NCBI RefSeq assembly: GCF_051200825.1
Contig: NZ_CP195158.1
Span: forward strand, 2,604,001 to 2,668,000
From: Formosa sp030427735
Lineage (GTDB): Bacteria; Bacteroidota; Bacteroidia; Flavobacteriales; Flavobacteriaceae
DNA: 64,000 bases
Reading direction: 5' to 3'
This document shows, piece after piece, positions 44,815-53,827 of this stretch; positions within the stretch are counted from its first letter, which is position 1; each line of letters starts with the position of its first letter. The notes beneath the pieces were generated by a model that worked only from the letters and a program-made list of their open reading frames with translations, did not search any database and had not been told where the DNA came from. The translations under genes and the position numbers were made by a program.

Positions 44815-45510
44815 ATGACTTTAAACTGTGTAGTAGTAGACGACTCGGCAATCCAAAGATTGTCCATTGTAAAGTTAATAGAAAACCACCCTGCGCTTAA
44901 CTTAATCGCAGAATATAGCAGCGCGCTAGAAACAAAAAACGGACTAAACACACACAAAGTAGACCTTATCTTTTTAGATATTGAAATGCCTGTTTTAAAC
45001 GGCTTCGAACTACTTGACGTACTAAACAACAAACCGCAAATTATTTTTGTAACTGGTAAAACCGAATACGCTTTTAAGGCATTCAATTACGATGCTACAG
45101 ACTATTTAAAGAAGCCTATTACAAGAGAGCGCTTTATGGTTGCCGTAGAAAAAGCTATAGAGCACCATAAATTAAAACTAGATTTTAACGAAGCCGAAGG
45201 CGAACATATTTTTGTAAAAAGCAATCTTAAAAAACGTAAAGTTTATATTAACGATATAAAATGGATTGAAGCACTTGGCGATTACGTAAAATTAGTTACC
45301 GAAGAGAATAGCCTTGTTGTACTTTCTACCATGAAAGCTTTTGAACAAGAATTACCTGAAGGTAAATTTTTAAGAATACACAAATCTTACATTGTAAACT
45401 TAGATAAGATAGACCGATTTAACAGCAAAAATGTTGAAGTTGGTTCTTACGAAATTCCTTTAAGCAGAAACAAAAAGACACAACTTATAGATGCTTTAAA
45501 CAGCATTTAA
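44815..45510 (+). CDS. LytTR-family response regulator
   Basis: A 231-residue two-component regulator. The receiver domain (about 4-120) has the acidic pair D9/D10, phosphoacceptor D55 in LIFLDIEMP, T/K residues in FVTGKTEYAF and KKPI. The LytTR DNA-binding domain (about 133-230) includes IKWIEALGDYVKLVTE, FLRIHKSYIVNLDKI and VGSYEIPLSRNKK. No sensor kinase is encoded nearby, so it is an orphan here. Its stop overlaps the convergent priA stop. Confidence 0.92.
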   Translation: MTLNCVVVDDSAIQRLSIVKLIENHPALNLIAEYSSALETKNGLNTHKVDLIFLDIEMPVLNGFELLDVLNNKPQIIFVTGKTEYAFKAFNYDATDYLKKPITRERFMVAVEKAIEHHKLKLDFNEAEGEHIFVKSNLKKRKVYINDIKWIEALGDYVKLVTEENSLVVLSTMKAFEQELPEGKFLRIHKSYIVNLDKIDRFNSKNVEVGSYEIPLSRNKKTQLIDALNSI

Positions 45511-47960
45511 TACGTATCTACATTACAGATTAACCTTACAGATCTAAAGTCTTTAATATTCATAAAGCTATTGTTAATTTTTACAATAGCTTTTTTTGTA
45601 CTCCCTAACGATTGCTTTGGAGGTATTTTAATTAATATCTGTTTATGAAATTGATTGCGTATTCTAGACACTAACGGATCTTCTGGTCCCAGAACATAAT
45701 CTCCAAAAACCTGTCGCAACGCTGTTCCTAACCAGTTGGACGCCGTGTTTACCCTATTAAAATCTTTGTGGCGTAAGGTTATTTTTATTAATCGATATAT
45801 AGGTGGGTATTTAAAATTGTACCTATCGTCCATTTGCTCTTTAAACATTGCAGCATAATTATTTGTAGACACTTGCTGTAATATATTATGATATGGATTA
45901 TACGTTTGAATAAGCACTTTACCCTGTTTATCGGTTCTGCCCGCACGCCCAGACACTTGCGATAATAACTGAAAACTGCGTTCATGCGCTCTAAAATCTG
46001 GAAAATTCAATAAATTATCGGCGTTCATAATACCCACTAAAGCCACATTTCTAAAATCTAAGCCTTTGGTTAACATTTGCGTACCTACAAGAACATCTAT
46101 CTCTTGCTGCTCGAAAGCGGTAATTATTTTTTCGTAACCGTATTTTCCTCTAGTAGTATCTAAATCCATGCGCCCCACTTTCACATTCGGAAACAACACT
46201 TTCACCTCCTCTTCTACCTGCTCGGTTCCAAAACCTTTCGTATCTAGATCGGTATCGCCACAAGCCTGACATTTTACTAGCATAGCCATATTATAACCAC
46301 AATAATGACATCGCAACTGCCTTCTGTAGCTATGATAGGTTAAACTTACATCGCAGTTAGGACATTGCGGAGAATGCCCACAAGTATTACATTCGACTAT
46401 CGGTGAAAATCCGCGACGGTTTTGAAATAAAATCACCTGACTTCCCACTTCAAACGTATCGGCCATAGCTTCAATTAACCTATCGCTAAAATGACCTTTC
46501 ATTAATTTGCGCTTGTGCTTGTCTTTAATATCTACCAATTCGATATCTGGCATTAACACATTATTGTAACGCTTAGTAATTTCTACCCAACCATATTTAT
46601 GCTGTTTCGCATTAAAATAGGTTTCTAAACTTGGTGTCGCCGAACCCAACAACACTTTCGAGGTATGCAGTTTAGCCAAAACCACAGCCGTATCTCTTGC
46701 ATGATATCTCGGTGCTGGATCGAATTGCTTGAACGATTGCTCATGCTCTTCATCTACAATGATTAATCCTAAATTTTGAAACGGTAAAAAGATAGAAGAC
46801 CGCGCCCCCAAAACAATCCTTGCTTTACTGCTATTGTTAAGCACATTATTCCAAACTTCTACGCGCTCTTGTGCTGTATATTTGGAATGAAAAATAGCAA
46901 CTTGTTCTCCAAAATAATCTTGCAGCCTATTTACTAACTGGGTCGTTAATGCTATTTCTGGCAACAAATATAACACCTGTTTACCTTGGGCAATAATCTG
47001 TTCGATTAGTTTTACATAAACTTCTGTTTTTCCTGAAGCCGTTACCCCATGAAGCAATACAACATCTGTGTTAGTAAAATGAGTTTTTATTTGAGATAAA
47101 GCTTCGGCTTGTTTCTCATTCAATTGTTTTGAATCTGCTATAACCTCTCCCTGAAATTCTACACGATCGGTTTGAATGTGATATAACTCTAAAATTTCCT
47201 TATCGACGAGCGCATTAACAACTGCTGTTGAAGTCCCACTTTGCTCTACCAAATCGGTTACTTTAATGCCTTTTTTAGTTTGAGCTGACAGTTGAAACAA
47301 ATGCATAACCACATCGCGTTGTTTTGGCGCACGACTCAACTCTTCTAATAAATGTTGCAAGCCTGCTTGGGTTGTATGTTTGCTTTGTAACTTAACATAC
47401 TTAACAAGTTTTGGTTTATACTTCTCGAAGACTTCTTCTTGTACCACAATGGCTTCTTTTTCCAAAAGCCGTTTAATGATAGGAAAAACCTGCTTTTTAT
47501 CAACTATACTTACAATATCTTGCAAGCGCAAAGACGACTGATGATGCAAGGCTTCGTATATTAAAAATTCATCATCCTTTAAATCAGTATCATTTATGGT
47601 GATGTTAGAATTTTTGCTAATTAATGTTTCGCTCTCTAGCACAAATGCATTTGGTAATGCTGCACGCATCACATCTCCAACTGTACACAGATAATACGAT
47701 GCCATCCACTCCCACAACTTTAACTGTATAGTTGTTACAATAGGTGTTTCATCTAAAATTTGATGAATTTGTTTGGCCTCATAGATAACCGGCGGTGTAT
47801 TATGAATTTGTTTTACAATAGCCGTGTACACTTTAGATTTTCCGAATGGAACCGCTACGCGCATGCCTGGTTTTATAAAATCTGATTCTGCTTGAGTGAT
47901 ACTATACGTAAACAGATTTTCTATTGGAATAGGAAGAATAACATCTATAAAATACTGCAT
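45507..47960 (-). CDS. priA: Primosomal protein N' (PriA helicase)
   Basis: An 817-residue replication-restart helicase. An N-terminal 3'-end-binding domain (YFIDVILPIPIENLFTYSI) is followed by Walker A GVTASGKTEVY, the DEEH box (VDEEHEQSFKQ), the zinc-binding insert with eight cysteines (CNTCGHSPQCPNC, CHYCGY, CQACG) and a C-terminal helicase lobe with GTQMLTKGLDFRNV and SGRAGR. It reloads DnaB at stalled forks. It overlaps the convergent regulator gene at the stop codons and follows the brkB-family gene by 4 nt. Confidence 0.95.
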   Translation of the reverse strand: MQYFIDVILPIPIENLFTYSITQAESDFIKPGMRVAVPFGKSKVYTAIVKQIHNTPPVIYEAKQIHQILDETPIVTTIQLKLWEWMASYYLCTVGDVMRAALPNAFVLESETLISKNSNITINDTDLKDDEFLIYEALHHQSSLRLQDIVSIVDKKQVFPIIKRLLEKEAIVVQEEVFEKYKPKLVKYVKLQSKHTTQAGLQHLLEELSRAPKQRDVVMHLFQLSAQTKKGIKVTDLVEQSGTSTAVVNALVDKEILELYHIQTDRVEFQGEVIADSKQLNEKQAEALSQIKTHFTNTDVVLLHGVTASGKTEVYVKLIEQIIAQGKQVLYLLPEIALTTQLVNRLQDYFGEQVAIFHSKYTAQERVEVWNNVLNNSSKARIVLGARSSIFLPFQNLGLIIVDEEHEQSFKQFDPAPRYHARDTAVVLAKLHTSKVLLGSATPSLETYFNAKQHKYGWVEITKRYNNVLMPDIELVDIKDKHKRKLMKGHFSDRLIEAMADTFEVGSQVILFQNRRGFSPIVECNTCGHSPQCPNCDVSLTYHSYRRQLRCHYCGYNMAMLVKCQACGDTDLDTKGFGTEQVEEEVKVLFPNVKVGRMDLDTTRGKYGYEKIITAFEQQEIDVLVGTQMLTKGLDFRNVALVGIMNADNLLNFPDFRAHERSFQLLSQVSGRAGRTDKQGKVLIQTYNPYHNILQQVSTNNYAAMFKEQMDDRYNFKYPPIYRLIKITLRHKDFNRVNTASNWLGTALRQVFGDYVLGPEDPLVSRIRNQFHKQILIKIPPKQSLGSTKKAIVKINNSFMNIKDFRSVRLICNVDTY

Positions 47961-47964
47961 AACT

Positions 47965-48906
47965 TTAGTAGCTTTTTCGGAGTTGCCTTAACGATACGTT
48001 TAATTCGTAACCTAACAAAATAATATTTGCATTTAACCACAAATAAAACATTAAAATAAGTAATGCCCCAATAGAACCGTAAAGCTCGTTATATCTCGAA
48101 AATTTTTCGATATATACCCCAAATAAATACGACAAACATACAATGAGTATGGTTGTTAATAAAGCGCCTTCCGAGAAAAATTTACTATACTTTCCCTCCC
48201 GCGTTCCAAAATAATATAAGGTTGCTGTAGTGAGATAGACCATAATTATTCCGAACACATATTTTGAAACATTTACCCATATAATACCGCGGTCGCCCAC
48301 CTCTACACCTTGGTGTTCTAATGTACTAAACAAATTACCGAGCACATAAATTTCTACAAATCCAAAACCTGCAACGGTAATAATAACCAGTAATGCTATA
48401 ATTAACGACACTCCCAAAGCATATAAATATTGCCTAAAAACACTTCTGGATAGCTCGGAATGGTAAGAACTCTCGAATGCTGAAAACACAGCACTAACGC
48501 CATTCGCCATTAAAAAAATAGACAATAAAAATACTGTAGACAACAATCCGCCACGCTCTGAGCTATCAATATTTTCAAAAATATTCTTAAAGAAAAATTC
48601 TGAAGTTGTTGGCGGTAAAAACGATTCTAAGAATTCCAAAAATTCAGCTTTAAATCCATCTATAGGTATATGGGGTATCAGTATTAAAATAAACAGCAAA
48701 AAAGGAAAAATAGCCATAAAAAAATTAAATGCTATGGCACTGGCACGCGAGGTTAAGGCCCCTTTAAAAATTCCTGTAATGTACAGCTCTAACAAATCGT
48801 ATAAAGACAAGCCTTCTAACCCTGGTAGTTTTAAAGTTTTAAAAAACCTTACTAAATATTTAACTCCCGGAATTTGTTCTAGTTTATCTTCTATAGGTTT
48901 TGTCAT
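47965..48906 (-). CDS. YihY/BrkB-family inner membrane protein
   Basis: A 313-residue protein with about six membrane segments, starting with a cytoplasmic helix (about 1-35). Signature SRASAIAFNFFMAIFPFLLF is the first segment of the YihY/virulence-factor-BrkB family, and AFESSYHSELSRSVFRQYL lies in the central loop. Despite the names RNase BN and BrkB, the function is unresolved, possibly transport. It lies between nadC (1-nt gap) and priA (4-nt gap), so they are probably co-transcribed. Confidence 0.9.
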   Translation of the reverse strand: MTKPIEDKLEQIPGVKYLVRFFKTLKLPGLEGLSLYDLLELYITGIFKGALTSRASAIAFNFFMAIFPFLLFILILIPHIPIDGFKAEFLEFLESFLPPTTSEFFFKNIFENIDSSERGGLLSTVFLLSIFLMANGVSAVFSAFESSYHSELSRSVFRQYLYALGVSLIIALLVIITVAGFGFVEIYVLGNLFSTLEHQGVEVGDRGIIWVNVSKYVFGIIMVYLTTATLYYFGTREGKYSKFFSEGALLTTILIVCLSYLFGVYIEKFSRYNELYGSIGALLILMFYLWLNANIILLGYELNVSLRQLRKSY

Positions 48907-48907
48907 G

Positions 48908-49765
48908 TTAAACCGCTTTCAGGCTTAAATCCATGTTATACACCGAATGCGTTAAGGCTCCAGACGAGATATAATCTACACCACATTCTGCATACTTCCT
49001 TAATGTTTGCTCGTTAATACCGCCAGAGGATTCTGTTTGGCATTGGTTACCAATTAACTTTACAGCTGTTCTCGTGTCTTCGTAGTTAAAATTATCTATA
49101 AGTATGCGGTGTACACCTTCGTATTTTAATATTTCCTTTATTTCGCCTAAAGATCTTGCTTCTACAATAATTTTTAAATCTTTATTATTGGCCTCTAAAT
49201 AGGCTTTAGTTTTAGTAATGGCTGGGCCAATACCTCCCGCAAAATCGATATGATTGTCTTTTAACATAATCATGTCGTACAAAGCAAACCTATGGTTTTC
49301 TCCACCTCCTATTTTCACCGCCCATTTTTCTAAAGCACGAATACCTGGCGTGGTTTTTCGGGTGTCCAGAATTTTTGTCCCCGTTCCCTCAAGTAACCCG
49401 ACATACTTTTTTGTTTTACTGGCAATAGCACTCATACGCTGCATGGCATTTAAGACCAAACGTTCGGCTTTTAAAATAGATTGCGAAGCGCCTTCAACAT
49501 AAAACACTATATCGTTATGTTTTACTTGTGCTCCATCGTTAATTAAGGTATCGACTTTTAAATTGGCATCGACATAATTAAACACGAGTTTCGCAAACTC
49601 TACACCAGCAATAACGCCTTGATCTTTAACCAAAAGTTTAGCTTTCCCTTTTGCAGATTCAGGAATACAAGCCAACGAACTGTGGTCGCCATCGCCTACA
49701 TCTTCTCGAATAGCGTTTGTAATTATGCCTTCTATTTCTATATCGAATTGTGCTTTACTTATCAT
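48908..49765 (-). CDS. nadC: Quinolinate phosphoribosyltransferase (carboxylating)
   Basis: A 285-residue enzyme of NAD synthesis converting quinolinate and PRPP to nicotinate mononucleotide. An N-terminal alpha/beta domain (EDVGDGDHSSLACIPESAK) is followed by a barrel with LNAMQRMSAIASKT, DTRKTTPGIRALEKWAVKIG, ENHRFALYDMIMLKDNH and EARSLGEIKEIL, then ESSGGINEQTLRKYAECGVDYIS. All major PRPP/quinolinate-contact motifs are present. It is co-directional with the genes downstream. Confidence 0.96.
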   Translation of the reverse strand: MISKAQFDIEIEGIITNAIREDVGDGDHSSLACIPESAKGKAKLLVKDQGVIAGVEFAKLVFNYVDANLKVDTLINDGAQVKHNDIVFYVEGASQSILKAERLVLNAMQRMSAIASKTKKYVGLLEGTGTKILDTRKTTPGIRALEKWAVKIGGGENHRFALYDMIMLKDNHIDFAGGIGPAITKTKAYLEANNKDLKIIVEARSLGEIKEILKYEGVHRILIDNFNYEDTRTAVKLIGNQCQTESSGGINEQTLRKYAECGVDYISSGALTHSVYNMDLSLKAV

Positions 49766-49823
49766 GTTTGTAGTTTCATGCTAAATTACTAATTGCTTAC
49801 GAAAAAAAGCAGGTATTTGTAAG

Positions 49824-50444
49824 TTAAAAAATTTCTAAACTACCTTTACCTTCTCTAACTATTAAAGGTTCAAACTCCGAAAAATCGATAATTGTAGACG
49901 CTGTATTATCGCCGTAACCACCATCAATCACCAAATCGACCAAATTATCCCATTTTTCTAAAATTAATTCTGGGTCTGTTGTATACTCTATCACCACATC
50001 TTCATCGCGAATAGAAGTAGACACTATAGGATTACCTAATTGTTTTACAATTTCCAAAGCAATTTTATTATTCGGCACACGAATTCCGACAGTCTTTTTT
50101 TTCTTAAAAACCGATGGCAAGGTTTTGGCTCCTGGCAAAATAAACGTATAAGGCCCCGGCAATGCCCGTTTAAGCACTTTAAATGTAGAAGTATCTATCT
50201 GCTTTACGTAATCGCTTAAATTACTTAAATCGTGACAGATAAACGAAAAATTAGCTTTTTCTAACTTCACACCTTTAATCCTTGCAATACGCTCCAAAGC
50301 CTTGGTATTGGTGATATCGCAGCCCAAACCGTAAACAGTATCCGTGGGGTAAATAATGAGTCCGCCGCGCTGTAAAACCTCAACAACTTTTTTTATTGCT
50401 TTAGGATTCGGATTTTCTTCATAAATTTTTAATAATTCGGCCAT
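49824..50444 (-). CDS. L-threonylcarbamoyladenylate synthase (TsaC/Sua5 family)
   Basis: A 206-residue YrdC-domain protein that makes threonylcarbamoyl-AMP for the tRNA t6A37 modification. Motifs: IIYPTDTVYGLGCDITN, RIKGVKLEKANFSFICHDL, LPGPYTFILPG and VGIRVPNNKIALEIVKQLGNPIVSTS. It has no C-terminal Sua5 domain, so it is the short TsaC-like form. It is divergent from the esterase gene. Confidence 0.93.
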   Translation of the reverse strand: MAELLKIYEENPNPKAIKKVVEVLQRGGLIIYPTDTVYGLGCDITNTKALERIARIKGVKLEKANFSFICHDLSNLSDYVKQIDTSTFKVLKRALPGPYTFILPGAKTLPSVFKKKKTVGIRVPNNKIALEIVKQLGNPIVSTSIRDEDVVIEYTTDPELILEKWDNLVDLVIDGGYGDNTASTIIDFSEFEPLIVREGKGSLEIF

Positions 50445-50490
50445 AATAAGTATCTTGTAGAATCGTTTACAAAGTAATTAATATTTTTGT

Positions 50491-51348
50491 ATGAAGCCAA
50501 TCAAAATTTTATTCCTATGCGTTGTTATTGCTGTTACTACATGGTCTTGTAGTTCTGATGCTAGCAACGACGTAAGTGAATATATTGATTTGGAAGCAGC
50601 AACCCAATTAGATGTAGCCTACGGCGATCACGAATCGCAAGTGTACGACATCTATTTACCTGCACATCGCGACGAAACCTCCAAAACTTTAATTTTGATT
50701 CATGGTGGTGGTTGGACTTCTGGCGATAAAAAAGATATGAATGGTTTTGTTGAACTTGTAAAAAGTGACCTGCCCAACATGGCCATTGTAAACATGAACT
50801 ATCGCTTGGCCAACGAAGCTGCTGAAGCTTTTCCTATGCAAATTAACGATGTTACAGGTGTTGTTAATCATGTAAAATCTAAACTAAACGATTATCAAAT
50901 CTCTGATGATTTCGGACTTATTGGTACCAGTGCTGGAGCCCATTTAGCGTTATTATGGAGCTATGGTTACGATACAGATAATGATGCCAAAATGGTTTGC
51001 AGCATTGTTGGCCCAACAAATTTTACAGACCCCGCTTATTTAGAAAATGAAAATATAGCCCTCTTACAAGATATTTACGGTATAGAAATTTCCACAGATT
51101 TACTGGAAATTTTAAGCCCATACCACCAGGTAACTACCGAAGCGCCTCCTACAATTTTATTTTATGGTGGTAAAGACCCGCTTATACCTGTAAGTCAAGG
51201 TAGCATGCTGCAAAGTAAATTACAAGAATTGGGGGTTATGCACGAGTATACACTTTATCCCGATGCTGCCCATGGCTGGGCGGGATTAGAATTGCTAGAC
51301 ACGTGGTCTAAGCTAAAGACTTTTATTAAAGCCCATTTAGAAGACTAA
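50491..51348 (+). CDS. Alpha/beta hydrolase lipoprotein (esterase)
   Basis: A 285-residue lipoprotein (lipobox TTWSC, C20). The alpha/beta hydrolase domain has the oxyanion motif LILIHGGGWTSGDKK (about 68-82), nucleophile elbow GTSAGAH (Ser near 152), a candidate Asp in FYGGKDPLIP and the catalytic His in PDAAHGWAG. This fits BD-FAE/carboxylesterase-type enzymes that remove acyl groups from small esters or polysaccharides; the substrate is unknown. SSDASND after the cysteine is acidic, suggesting possible surface display. It is a single gene, with a weak A/T hairpin at 51367-51386 after it. Confidence 0.85.
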   Translation: MKPIKILFLCVVIAVTTWSCSSDASNDVSEYIDLEAATQLDVAYGDHESQVYDIYLPAHRDETSKTLILIHGGGWTSGDKKDMNGFVELVKSDLPNMAIVNMNYRLANEAAEAFPMQINDVTGVVNHVKSKLNDYQISDDFGLIGTSAGAHLALLWSYGYDTDNDAKMVCSIVGPTNFTDPAYLENENIALLQDIYGIEISTDLLEILSPYHQVTTEAPPTILFYGGKDPLIPVSQGSMLQSKLQELGVMHEYTLYPDAAHGWAGLELLDTWSKLKTFIKAHLED

Positions 51349-51396
51349 ATTACTACTACAACAGGCTTTTTAATGTGCATTAAAAATTGGCTTCAC

Positions 51397-53751
51397 TTAC
51401 CCAATCACTTCAAGTTTTGCAAAACGCAGTAATAGTTTTTTATTGCCTCCGTTTTCAAATTTAATTTCGGCTTTGGTATCGGCTCCTACACCTTCAATTT
51501 TTATAACTTCCCCTCTTCCAAACCTTAGGTGTTTTACAACAGTTCCTGCAACCAATTTATTATCGAATAAATTAGCTGCTCCCGCTGTTGAACCTGATTG
51601 ACTAAGTGGTTTTAAATTTTTAGGCTGACTAACCTGAAACTTTTCCGGTTCTTTTTTTACCACATTACCTTTCTTTTGAATAGGCAATTGCTTGGCTGGT
51701 TTAAATCGGATATTACTTGCACTTGGTACATCGGCATCTCCAAAAATATTAGCATCCAGCATCGGGTTTACGCGACGTTCTTCTATAGGAGTAAGAATAT
51801 CTAAATACTGCTCGTCTATTTCTTGGATAAAGCGGCTCGGATCCGAATCTACCAATTTCCCCCAGCGATAACGCGATAAGGCATAAGTTAAATACGCCTG
51901 TTTTTCGGCTCGGGTTAATGCCACATAGAACAAACGTCGTTCTTCTTCCAGCTCGCTACGTGTATTCATACTCATAGCACTCGGGAATAAATCTTCTTCG
52001 AGACCAACAATATAGACATACGGAAACTCCAATCCTTTAGCCAAGTGAATGGTCATTAAAGCCACGCGGTCGTCTTCGCCCTTATCGTTATCCAAATCGG
52101 TTGCCAAAGCGACATCTTCTAAAAATTCGGTTAACGAACCTGTGGTATCTGCCAACTCTTTTTGCTCTTCAACAAAATCTTTAATACCGTTTAAAAGCTC
52201 TTCAATATTTTCAACTTTTGCGACTCCTTCTGGCGTGGTATCTTTACTGAACTCTTTTACTAAGCCTGTTGTTTTGGTAACATGATCGGCCAACTCGAAA
52301 GCATCGACACCTTGATTCATCACCTGAAAACTTTCGACCATCGTTACAAAATCCTTCAACTTATTTCGTGTTCCTGAATTGATTTTAATATCGGTTTTAT
52401 CGATATTTTTCATCACTTCAAAAATAGAACGCTTGTAACCATTGGCAGCAATCACTAATTTATCGATAGTCGTTTGTCCAATGCCTCGCGGTGGAAAATT
52501 GATTACACGTTTTAAAGCTTCCTCATCGGCTGGATTGATAATGATGCGTAAATACGATAAAATATCTTTGATTTCTTTACGCTGATAGAATGATAATCCG
52601 CCATAAATACGATACGGAATATCGCGCTTACGTAAAGCATCTTCCATGGCTCGCGACTGCGCGTTGGTACGATACAAAATGGCAAAGTCGCTGTTATTTA
52701 GCTGTTCGTTCATTTTGTGTTCAAAAATCGAACTCGCCACATAACGCCCTTCTTCCCCATCGGTCATGGAACGATTCACTTTTATTTTCCCACCTTCATC
52801 GTTTGCCGTCCAAACCACTTTATCGAGTTTGGTTTGGTTTTTATCGATAATGGAATTTGCTGCGTTAACGATATTTTTCGTAGATCGATAATTCTGCTCC
52901 AAACGGAACAATTTCACATTATCGTAATCCTTTTGAAAATTTAAAATGTTATTAATGTTAGCACCTCGGAAGGCATAAATACTCTGTGCATCGTCGCCCA
53001 CCACACAAATATTCTGAAAACGATCGGACAAAGCGCGCACAATTAAATACTGCGAATGGTTGGTATCTTGGTACTCGTCTACCAAAATGTAACGAAAACG
53101 GTCTTGGTACTTAGCTAACACATCTGGAAAACGTGTTAAAAGCTCGTTGGTTTTCAGCAATAAATCATCAAAATCCATCGCCCCCGATTTAAAACAGCGT
53201 TCTACATATTCCTTATAAATATCGCCTAACCTAGGGCGTCTTGCTGCTGTATCGGCCTCTATTAATTCTGGGTTTTGAAAATAGGCACGTACCGTAATTA
53301 AGTTGTTTTTATACGAAGAGATTCTAGAAAACACCTGCTTGTATTTGTAGATGTCTTTATCTAAGCCCATTTCTTTAATAATAGACGAAATTAAACGCTG
53401 GGAATCCTGTGCATCGTAAATGGTGAAATTACTAGGATAACCCAAACGGTCGGCTTCAATACGTAAAATCTTTGCAAAAATAGAGTGAAAAGTTCCCATC
53501 CATAAATTTTTCGCTTCACTAGGTCCCACGATAGCCGCAATACGTTCTTTCATTTCGCGTGCTGCCTTATTGGTAAAGGTTAGCGATAAAATATTAAATG
53601 GATCTACCCCCTGATGCATTAAATACGCTATTCTATAGGTAAGTACACGGGTTTTTCCAGATCCGGCACCGGCTATAACAATCATAGGACCATCTTTTTG
53701 GATGGTAGGTGCTAACTGCGCTTCGTTTAACTGACTTAAATACTTCTCCAA
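51397..53751 (-). CDS. UvrD/PcrA-family DNA helicase
   Basis: A 784-residue SF1A helicase. Walker A GAGSGKT (28-34), LTFTNKAAREMKERI, DEYQDTNHSQY, VVGDDAQSIYAFRGA, EQNYRST and VALMTIHLAKGLEFPYVYIVGLEEDLFP are all present, along with VALTRAEKQAYLTYA. The C-terminal 130 residues form a linker and a Tudor-like domain (VVKHLRFGRGEVIKIEG), as in PcrA, which contacts RNA polymerase. It acts in nucleotide-excision repair and replication conflicts. Confidence 0.95.
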   Translation of the reverse strand: MEKYLSQLNEAQLAPTIQKDGPMIVIAGAGSGKTRVLTYRIAYLMHQGVDPFNILSLTFTNKAAREMKERIAAIVGPSEAKNLWMGTFHSIFAKILRIEADRLGYPSNFTIYDAQDSQRLISSIIKEMGLDKDIYKYKQVFSRISSYKNNLITVRAYFQNPELIEADTAARRPRLGDIYKEYVERCFKSGAMDFDDLLLKTNELLTRFPDVLAKYQDRFRYILVDEYQDTNHSQYLIVRALSDRFQNICVVGDDAQSIYAFRGANINNILNFQKDYDNVKLFRLEQNYRSTKNIVNAANSIIDKNQTKLDKVVWTANDEGGKIKVNRSMTDGEEGRYVASSIFEHKMNEQLNNSDFAILYRTNAQSRAMEDALRKRDIPYRIYGGLSFYQRKEIKDILSYLRIIINPADEEALKRVINFPPRGIGQTTIDKLVIAANGYKRSIFEVMKNIDKTDIKINSGTRNKLKDFVTMVESFQVMNQGVDAFELADHVTKTTGLVKEFSKDTTPEGVAKVENIEELLNGIKDFVEEQKELADTTGSLTEFLEDVALATDLDNDKGEDDRVALMTIHLAKGLEFPYVYIVGLEEDLFPSAMSMNTRSELEEERRLFYVALTRAEKQAYLTYALSRYRWGKLVDSDPSRFIQEIDEQYLDILTPIEERRVNPMLDANIFGDADVPSASNIRFKPAKQLPIQKKGNVVKKEPEKFQVSQPKNLKPLSQSGSTAGAANLFDNKLVAGTVVKHLRFGRGEVIKIEGVGADTKAEIKFENGGNKKLLLRFAKLEVIG

Positions 53752-53827
53752 ACTTCTTAAACTTTAGGCCGTAAAATTAACCTTTGTTAAGCGGAAATGT
53801 AAATAGTTTTATTAATAATTATAAACA

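Noticed and set aside
50482..50489. TATTTTTG as a -7 box for the esterase gene
   Set aside because: It ends 1 nt before the ATG, which would put the start site inside the coding region.
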